Assembly (NCBI GenBank): GCA_037176845.1
Contig: JAYKXP010000174.1
Location: 1-64,000 of the forward strand
From: Paramarasmius palmivorus
Taxonomy: Eukaryota; Basidiomycota; Agaricomycetes; Agaricales; Marasmiaceae
Direction: 5' to 3'
Length of the DNA stretch: 64,000 nucleotides
Shown: piece after piece, positions 56,910 to 64,000 of the stretch
Numbering within the stretch: the stretch's first letter is position 1
Layout: each line of letters begins with the position of its first letter
Notes under the pieces: generated by a model
What the model saw: only the letters and a program-made list of their open reading frames with translations
What the model was told of the DNA's origin: nothing
Databases searched by the model: none
Translations under genes and position numbers: made by a program

Positions 56910-58659
56910 TCAAAGCCCGATCAAAGAATCACCACCTCCACCATCCGTATTGTGCCGTACTATCACCACTGCACCGTTCCCCATCTTCGCTTCAATAGCC
57001 CGCAACTCGAAGATACTCAGCTTTGAAACCTTGCCCATAATTCCCAAATGAAACGACGCCAACCTCGTCCCGACCCTTGATCGAAGCATCTTCTCAAACG
57101 CGTCTTTCTCCCAATCTGCTAGAACCAAAAGCTCGACACGGCGGAGATTAGGTAGGACTGTGAGCAGAAACGAGGTGTTATAGCACACGTTATATGATAT
57201 TGAAAGACAATCACATACCCACACGTGTCTTCGTCAACGTCAAGAACCGCAAGAAACGTTCAGTGACGATCCTAAACCCAGGAAACTCCTCTAGAGTCAG
57301 ATCCCTCAAACCAGGTACAATTGTGAGGATATACGACATTTCGCCATCCGAAAACGGTACGTTTCGTAGTCTGAGCCCCGTCAGAACCTTTGGCTCCTTG
57401 AGTCGACGAAGAAACCTCGCGAGAGACACAAGTAAACAACTTTCTGGGAGGTAATCTCCTATCCGAGAGAACTTCCAACGAAGTCAAAGACGAAGCAGAA
57501 ATCCTCTCCAAGAGTCTGGCGATTGCCATTCCGGGATCTCGACAAGCATATTCGTTGTCCAACTCGATCGTAAGGCACGCAAGGGAAGACAAGGTGTGGA
57601 GATTCGGCTCGTCAGACTTGAGAGACACGCCTACATGCCTCTCGGAGATCTTCTTGTGAAAATCATGGTGGTTGATCGTAGCTTGAATATGTGCAAAGAC
57701 AAGACTTCTCCCGCACGAAAGAATTGCCGCGAGTGCGGTGTCGATGGGGAGCGAAACGCGAAGATGAGTAAGACGCGTGAAGAGACTGGATGTGTTGAAG
57801 ATGTGGAATGCTGGACACCAGGGTGCGTCGAGTGAGAACGATATTAGGTTGGGACAGGCTTTGTGGAGCTTCTCGAAGAAACTTATTCCGCTTGGCGTTT
57901 GATACATATCACCTAACTCCAACTCGAGACACCTGACGGGACGAATACAGCTTTTCATGTTCTCCAACACACGAGAAGCCCCAGAGACGTTTGCTCCGTG
58001 CATGACGAGATGTATGCTCGAAGGATAGAAAGGTATTGAGAGAACTGTTTCCAGCTGCCCTTCCCTGCGGTATAGACGTGGAGCTGAAGGGAGAGAGGTG
58101 CCTCTCTAGAGTTCAAGAGAACGTGCCTCAAGCGCGGACTGATGAATGAAGGAGATATAACAGATGGATCTATACGCATATGAAGCCTATTCCAGACTTG
58201 TGGAGTCGAGCAATAAACCCTTCGCCAATGCTTGGATACGAGATTGAAGGAGTGTGTGACAAGAGAAGCGTCGGAGTTGAGCTGAACTTCGTCTGCGCAC
58301 AAGGAAAAGATGTAGGAGAGTATTTCTGGTGGGAGTTTTCGGATGGGATGGTATAACAATTTGATTTGAAGACGTCTCGCATGAAGAAAGTCGAGTGACC
58401 TGCGGAGTCGGGGTAGTTCCTGCTCGTACTTTTCAATCCTCTGGTGCGTTTCTTCAATCCTTAGATCCGCAACTGCGAGAATTGAATCAAAATGGGCTCG
58501 GTCTTCCGGTGAAAGAACACCTGGGGCACGAAGGCGTTTGTTAAGTTGGGAAGGAATGACATCAAAGGGGAATCGGTCGTCGAGAGCGCGTTCAATGCTG
58601 AGTAAGGGAGGCTTGATGTTTGGACGACTGGACGACTTGAAAGCACTGGAAGGTGTCAT
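56910..58659 (-). pseudogene. F-box protein of a second lineage, frameshifted
   Basis: Starts MTPSSAFKSSSRPNIKPPLL at 58659. It has the same plan as the cluster family: 'LSPEDRAHFDSILAVADLRI', a coiled coil ('EKYEQELPRLRRSLDFLHAR'), an F-box-like core ('HPIRKLPPEILSYIFSLCAD'), 'RLHMRIDPSVISPSFI', and leucine-rich repeats. Near 57990-58000 the frame shifts: 'LSILR' is followed by 'SIHLVMHGANVSGASRVLEN' only in another frame, with about 20 nt missing relative to its paralogue. A second shift lies near 57430-57460, before 'SLARFLRRLKEPKVLTGLRL'. The 3' part then looks good, with one intron (gtatgt...ctcacag, near 57215-57155), and ends 'GGGGDSLIGL' at 56910. Probably a recent pseudogene, pending sequence verification. 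Confidence 0.7.
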
Positions 58660-59266
58660 GACACAAGAGAGAAGGAAACAAAAGGATGCCCGCCGATTCC
58701 TGTGTGTCCATACTACTGCTGCAAGGAGGAGCGAAAGAAGAATTCTCAGATCATTACTCAAGGTCATGGAAGTCGATGAAAATGATACGAGGCGATAACC
58801 ATGCCTGTTGTTCGGTTCCGCTTTCGCTTGGAAGCACACAGTGGCAGATCCTGATAGGCCTGCTACTGTTTTGAGTGAGCAGTAAGGAGACTATAAAAGG
58901 AGTTATGAGTTCTCGCAGGGTCGAAACGAGGCTCACGATGAGGATGATGGTGAAAAAGAAAGACACAGAGTAGTAAATTTCCCCGTCACGCCAATCAAAG
59001 AACGCGCCATGTCACATCCTCATGACCTTCGTTTCCTTTTTCGGCAGCGCTTCAGGAACTGACAGCGCCGCGACTCTTGAACACACATGAATCCAGACGC
59101 GACAAAACTACTGTAAGGCTCCAGAATTCTGTTATTCCTCACTTGATGGGTATTTCAGAGACATTCTTAGTCTAGTCATGAACTGAGTAGCCGCCGAAAA
59201 CCCTTCGTCCCAATCTTGGCATTTTATTTAATCTGACAGATCATGCTAGTTAGAATCCGAATCTGT
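58660..59266. other. Spacer
   Basis: The frame of the F-box gene is open for another 60 codons upstream of 58659 and includes a hydrophobic run ('LRILLSLLLAAVVW'). I judge it untranslated leader. No other feature. Confidence 0.35.
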
Positions 59267-60580
59267 TTACACGCGGCGAGACAAAGCCTTGACTATTACC
59301 TTCACGAAGTACTGCAGAGCTTCTTGATGGGATTGAAGAATGTGTTCAAATGAGGACCAGTGACTAAAAACCAGTAGATCACTTACACAATGACCCACTT
59401 GATCCATCTCTACGAACTCCGTCCTCCGACCTGTGCGAGCATTGACCAAGTACACATCGTACAGCTTCTTTGCCTCCAGATACGCATAGGCCGTCATTCA
59501 AGGACCTCGTGTGGTGTATAGATACGTGAAACGCAGATTTTGAAAGAAGGAGTTCGAGCTGTCGCTGAAAAGTGCTCTGGAGGTGCATTCTCGGAGACGT
59601 GGTGCAAAAATAGGGCTGGTCCTCTCAGATGCAATTCAGCAATCATTAAAATCAAGCAAAGACAGAAAGGTAGCGCACATTATGCCCTCAGAAAGCACTC
59701 CACTTGCATCCCAATTCTTGTTCTTCTCCTCTTCAGACCACGAGTCGACAAAGCACGCTGCCGAACGTCGACAAAAGTTTTATCCGTCCGATTATGGTGG
59801 GTCTGGATGAGATATTCAATCATCGATCAAGGTGATGAGGTGTGTTTCCGTATAGAACGATATCCTTGAAGTATGCCTTCAAGAATGATCTTGTCTCTCG
59901 TTTTATCACAACAGGGTTGGTGAACAACGACATCGTCGTAAGGTTGCCAATTGGCCATCCCACCGGTTCTGGGTATCTTCTCCTTCTCGACAAACGTCCT
60001 CGTGAAAGTGGCCAATACTGCCATCATGAAATCCTTGTAGCTCGAATTCGGTGTAGGGACTGGATCCGATGTATTCGCGACGTTTTAGGGGAACGATTCT
60101 GAGGTTGGCTTGAGGAGCAAGGGATTGGATTGGCTCAAAACCGGCTGGAGTCCGTTATAGGTCGAGTATGGTTGCACTTCACGTACCTGCAGCATATCGA
60201 CCTCCGTGCAGAATGATAAGCGTAGTATAGTTATCCAAATTGGGTGGTGCACCGCTGTCGGTGAAGGCGATCCTGATATGGTCGCGGAGAGAATAAGAAC
60301 CGTTGAGCATGAGTTGAATTGATCATATTGAGAGCAACATACCTCGGTATATATACGAGCCCATACAGGTAGCGTCACAAGGCAATTTGAATGGTGTCCT
60401 TGGTTTGGGTTTGTAGGTCCTGAACGAATGCACACACAGTGTATTTGAGTGAGCATGGAAAATTGCCCGTTTTACCGCGAAATGCTTAGCTAGGCCCAAG
60501 GTGAGCCAGACTCGGAAGACACATACGTACTCTTTACTCACCACGAATAACTCATCATTATCCCCAAGACTTCCAGCCAT
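59267..60580 (-). pseudogene. Decayed alpha/beta hydrolase
   Basis: Pieces in order on the minus strand match a fungal alpha/beta-hydrolase. 'FKLPCDATCMGSYIY' is followed by a spliced 'IAFTDSGAPPNLDNYTTLII' leading to 'LHG', the oxyanion-hole strand near 60250. Then 'NLRIVPLKRREYIGSSPYTE' near 60080. Then, in another frame, 'FTRTFVEKEKIPRTGG' near 59990. Near 59480-59270 'ARTGRRTEFVEMDQVGH' and 'HWSSFEHILQSHQEALQYFV' resemble the C-terminal His region. The nucleophile-elbow segment (G-x-S-x-G) is missing, and the frame changes between the 60.0-kb pieces. The start is taken near 60580 (MAGSLGDNDELFV). Enzyme function is almost certainly lost. Confidence 0.5.
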
Positions 60581-60779
60581 CCCCAACACACAGACACTGG
60601 AGAAACCTTGGGAGGAGATAGCAAGGAGATAGGCCCGAAGACAACGACTCGGAGGGCCGAGTAAACGGGGATTGCGTTGCCAGAAAATGTGACGTACTTG
60701 AGTTTAGGGCAGGCGCTTTACTACGTAACCATCGGTTCCACCTGACAGTGATTCAACGTCAACTTCAACATTGCCTTCG

Positions 60780-61808
60780 ATGTCTACAATTCCGTCGAAA
60801 CGACCTTCAGATTTTGCCAATCTCTCGACGCCAAAGAGGGCGAAGGAAATTAGTAAAACTGCAGAGTCGTATGGGTAAGTTTCATCGTTTCAGCGCATCA
60901 CTCAGGCTACTAGTATATCTCGAGTTTTACTTATCTGAGGCCAGGTCATCACCACCATCGGAGCGCTCAAGTGACAATGTGGAGGAAGACACTCATCCAT
61001 CAGCTACAAGTTCAACTCGTCGTGAAGATAGTTCAATCAAAGGCGATTCAGAACTTAGTCTCTCCGAAATCATCTCATCCTTGACGGCCTTTGCGGCGAA
61101 CAAAGAGACGCATCTCATACGGGCCTCACAACGTATACAAACCTTGGAGATCGAGAAAACTAAAATAAAAGAAGAGAAAGATCGCGTCTCAGCCAGCCTC
61201 TCCGAAGAAGAAACGCAGTGTCGTCGTTTGTCAAACAAGGTCAAAACTGTTGAAGCGGAAAGGGACGAGCTATCCAGAGATTTAGGAGATGTCAAGCGCG
61301 GGAAGGATAAGTTGGACATCGAAGTTTGCAAGCTTCGCAAGGAGAATACAAAGTTGATGCAACGATGGGATGAGGAGGTCAAACGTTTGAAGAGCGAGTT
61401 GGATAAAGCGCAGGCCTCCCCAGCAACGGAAAGCGCCGGAGGCGAGGCAGAAAGTATCACGTTGGAGCAGTTCAGGAGCAGATACAGTATGGTTCGAAAC
61501 ATTGAAGCTGATGGGAAAATCATCCGAGCCGGCGATAGGTAATGTATCAGTTTGCTTGATCTACAAAGGCACGCTGACCTCTGCGTAGTGTGTACATTAA
61601 CTCTCTTACTGGTGAGCCCAGACTAAGAGTACGAATAAAAAACATCGGAAGAAATCGCGTACTGGAACATACGTTGAAGCTTACAGGCTGTGCTCTGGGC
61701 CCGAGGCGGTCAAACTCTTGTCTGAGAAGTGCGCTACTACTGGTACCCGTTCATTACATGTACGCTCATTTCTCTGTACGGTTGTCAGTCAGTGACCAAC
61801 AAATATAG
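60780..61808 (+). CDS. Coiled-coil hypothetical protein
   Basis: Start ATG at 60780 (MSTIPSKRPSDFANLSTPKR). The first intron runs from gtaagt near 60877 to gaggccag near 60945, continuing 'SSPPSERSSDNVEEDTHPSA'. The central 130 residues are a long coiled coil ('IQTLEIEKTKIKEEKDRVSA', 'LRKENTKLMQRWDEEVKRLK'). A second intron (after 'IIRAGDR', near 61540-61588) leads to 'VYINSLTGEPRLRVRIKNIG' and a stop at 61808. The N-terminus has a KR-rich nuclear-signal-like patch. There are no catalytic motifs. It could be a nuclear scaffold or structural protein (weak inference). The last exon is less certain and another intron may follow 'NSLTG'. Confidence 0.6.
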
Positions 61809-63625
61809 CATTGGAATCCTGGGGAGCTTGGGAGCAACTGAGCTGATCGTAACTGATCAAGTTCATATCGTCTCTCTGGACAGAGTGATAGGTACGTCTA
61901 ACCCTTCCTGTCAAATCAGCATCTAAGAAGTTCCCTGATAGAATCGATGGATTATGGTATTATTCAAGGACGAGAAACGGCTACAATCAAACCACCATTT
62001 CCGGACACTATAACCATTCAACAGATTACCACACTCGACATATCCTCAAGTAATAAAATAATCCCCGACGAACCATCCAACTAAAGGTAGAGTTTAAACC
62101 TTCCGCGATGATTACTGAATGAAGAAAAACTCTAGGAATGCTCCAAATGTCCCAAGTGCGATCACATCTATGACCCAGTGGAAGGCTGAGCAACGCTTAC
62201 TGTATCACTTGCAAAATTCTGGTTCCACACGAGCTGTCTCAAGAGGTTACCACAAACCCGGACCCAGAAGCAAAGTAGAACAACCCCATCGAAATACACT
62301 GAGTGTGTTGATAAATCTCGCCAGAATGTCCTATTGTGCGAGGTTTGGAAATATGCCCGGTGAATGGGGTTATAGCGGGAAACGGTGCGGTGATCGAATG
62401 TGTTCGCAACTGGGCAAAAGATCGCGGTGGCCTCGGTACTGGAGGAGTGAACTGGGAAAATGATTGGGATACGGGAGAATGAGAAATACTACGGCGGCGA
62501 GCAAGGAATGAGTTTGTTGACTTCATGCTGTCTCTTGTGCGGAATGGGAAGTTAGCCCTCATGCGTGCCCAACTTGTGGGCGAGGGATATAAGACTTGTC
62601 ATGGTCCTATCTGCTTGTGATGTTAAGTATTCTTGTTGAGTTGTCTGGAGCGAAGTACATGCATGTCATTGGAGGAACTCGGATCTGGCTTCGGCCGAGC
62701 ATAGTAGGTATATGTTGTTTAAGTGTAGTATTTGAGTGCAAGTGCTACTGTCAAATCTTTGCTCTCCTAGCTCGTCTGGACGTACCTTTGAGCCGAAGAA
62801 ATGGTTTCAACTTACACAACGCAAGGAAAGAAATGCTGACCCAACTGACTAGGACTACGGTATGTTTCCGGTTCGGACACGCACTTTCTTGGGGTACACA
62901 CTCCAGGTGCAGGCCTCGGTGGGAAAGCACTGAACGTTAACGGACGCTTACTAAATTTGAATATGAAATGACGCCCAAGTTCTTTCTTGCTCTTGATTGG
63001 ACATCATTTCAATTGCTCTCAAAGCAATCTCACTGATCAAAATGATAAAATCCGTAGATGACTATCGCTAAATAGGCCCATGATACGGAGCTGTTTAGGC
63101 AGCCGAAGCGTTGAAGTGGACACCCCACACAAACCTAGAATTTGTTGCAAGATTGGAACCAAGTATGGAATAACCTAAATCGAGCTCTTCCGGAAGTACT
63201 GATCATTGCTTCGCAGGAGATTTGTGACGTATGTTGTTTTTCTGATGATGGAACGAGAAGGTCACCTACAGCCTAGACGAGCATGTCTAGTCCTTATTCT
63301 CGTCGAGTTTGGGATACGCACCGTCACATTCACCTCATTGCCATCAATCACGCCTTCTTTCCTTTGCGATCCACTCTCGACATAGCTCCGCATTCCGCAT
63401 TGTGAACATTGTTCGAATGCGTCATTGAGCTTGGAACTGAATGTTTAATATACCCTTACAAAGTCATGTCATGTAAATTCATGGTATTGTCATTCAAACG
63501 TGTTCGTGTTCATTTCGCAGCGTCGTTGCGTATCATTGCCATATGATCGTACCTCTAGACCATACAAGAGAATGACATAGAAGATGACTCTGTATTTTGT
63601 GGGGCCCCCCCTACGATTTTGGAGC
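61809..63625. other. Intergenic, no recognised gene
   Basis: Plus frames at 62119-62463 and 62596-62940 have no motif or clear exon chain, and a minus frame overlaps the first. The last 100 bp are the promoter of the next hydrophobin. Nothing else supported. Confidence 0.35.
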
Positions 63626-63633
63626 TATATAAA
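63626..63633 (+). promoter_or_regulatory. TATA box of the second hydrophobin gene
   Basis: TATATAAA lies about 60 bp upstream of the start codon, a layout similar to the first hydrophobin. Confidence 0.6.
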
Positions 63634-63692
63634 GCGCTGAAACTCTCGCTATTCGGCACTGAAAACCCTTCAGTAGTTCTCTAGCACTCCTG

Positions 63693-64000
63693 ATGGACAT
63701 GAGTTCAAAGTCGCCACTCTCGCTGCTTTCTCCGCTCTTTGCCGCTGCGAGTCCAATCGACCTGCCGACTCTCAGTCTCCCAGGTCTACCCACTCTGACT
63801 ATTCCTGGTCTCCCTTCTTTTCGCCGACGCTCCCTGCCATCCCAGCGTCTCAATGCAACACCGGACCCGTTCAGGTACGAAAAAAACCTCACCTCGAATA
63901 CCAATGCTAGGCTCATCTCACTTATATGCAATAGTGTTGCAACACCGTACAGAGTGCCGACAGTAACCCCGTATCTGTGATCCTGGGGGCTCCACTCGGT
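63693..64000 (+). CDS. Class I hydrophobin, truncated by the window edge
   Basis: Exons 63693-63783, 63846-63874 and 63935 to beyond 64000, with introns of 62 and 60 nt. The join gives MDMSSKSPLSLLSPLFAAAS..., then 'ASQCNTGPVQCCNTVQSADS' and 'NPVSVILGAPLG' up to the last base. 'C-X6-CC-N-T-V' is the classic start of the class I eight-cysteine core; the remaining five cysteines would lie to the right. The first donor (gtctac) is non-consensus but the acceptor is strong. The N-terminus has only a modest hydrophobic core. A different frame of exon 1 reads a better leader ('FKVATLAAFSAL') but has no ATG. A secreted surface-coat protein like that at 29045, though the two are clearly different in sequence. 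Confidence 0.8.

Noticed and set aside
60993..61523. 176-codon minus-strand frame
   Set aside because: It is the antisense shadow of the coiled-coil gene at 60780-61808, which has splice support and a clear heptad pattern.
63984..63998. 13-bp identity between the window end (GGGCTCCACTCGG) and the inverted-repeat element arm at about 36020
   Set aside because: At the edge it encodes the conserved hydrophobin 'LGAPLG' and there is no longer match, so it is most likely chance.
1..64000. CRISPR arrays, operons, riboswitches, Shine-Dalgarno sites
   Set aside because: The sequence is clearly eukaryotic with spliceosomal introns. No regularly spaced identical repeats were seen, and the TTGCAA clusters have irregular spacing and no unique spacers.

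Overview
The window looks like a stretch of accessory chromosome from a mushroom-forming basidiomycete (Agaricomycetes). Genes are split by many short GT-AG introns of about 45-70 nt. The recognisable families are typical of that group: class I hydrophobins, a membrane-anchored GH76-like protein, a Zn2Cys6 regulator, F-box proteins with an N-terminal coiled coil, seven-helix membrane proteins with an 'RCYxxW' motif, and a large Agaricomycete transposon-type gene. The species cannot be named from the sequence alone, and nothing bacterial or viral is visible.

Layout. 0.7-8.0 kb: a tandem pair of GH76-like genes; the first is decayed except for its C-terminal exon, the second can be spliced into an open frame. 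8.1-8.6 kb: a small proline-rich protein. 9-12 kb: two clusters of TTGCAA-rich short repeats, one bounded by a 19-bp perfect inverted repeat. 12.2-12.5 kb: a small basic protein. 13.9-18.8 kb: a gene-poor zone of diverged tandem duplications (units of roughly 0.5, 0.36-0.4 and 0.2-0.3 kb). 19.4 kb: an intron-containing tRNA-Asp(GUC), with a decayed relative at 29.9 kb.

20.5-27.2 kb: a compact three-gene block, made of a multi-exon hypothetical gene, a divergent coiled-coil gene, and a long transposon-type gene converging on the latter with only 50 bp between them. 29.0 kb: a complete class I hydrophobin with a TATA box.

30.3-51.4 kb is the most striking part. Two subfamilies of seven-helix membrane protein (A at 31.0, 38.1, 38.6 and 44.6 kb; B at 33.7 and 47.9 kb) alternate with copies of one F-box family (30.3, 36.8, 42.0, 47.0 and 50.4 kb) in all stages of decay. 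This is a birth-and-death cluster made by repeated segmental duplication. Inside it sits a 542-bp non-autonomous DNA transposon with 120-bp terminal inverted repeats and a probable 8-bp target duplication.

51.7-64 kb: a hypothetical gene, a Zn2Cys6 transcription factor, a second F-box lineage broken by frameshifts, a decayed alpha/beta hydrolase, a coiled-coil gene, and the start of a second class I hydrophobin that runs off the right edge.

How the parts relate: there is no single pathway. The membrane-protein and F-box copies form a rapidly turning-over gene cluster, the hydrophobins are surface-coat proteins at the flanks, and the transposon-type block and inverted-repeat element are likely agents of the rearrangement. 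Exon boundaries were read by eye from splice signals and paralogue comparison and are approximate where stated.
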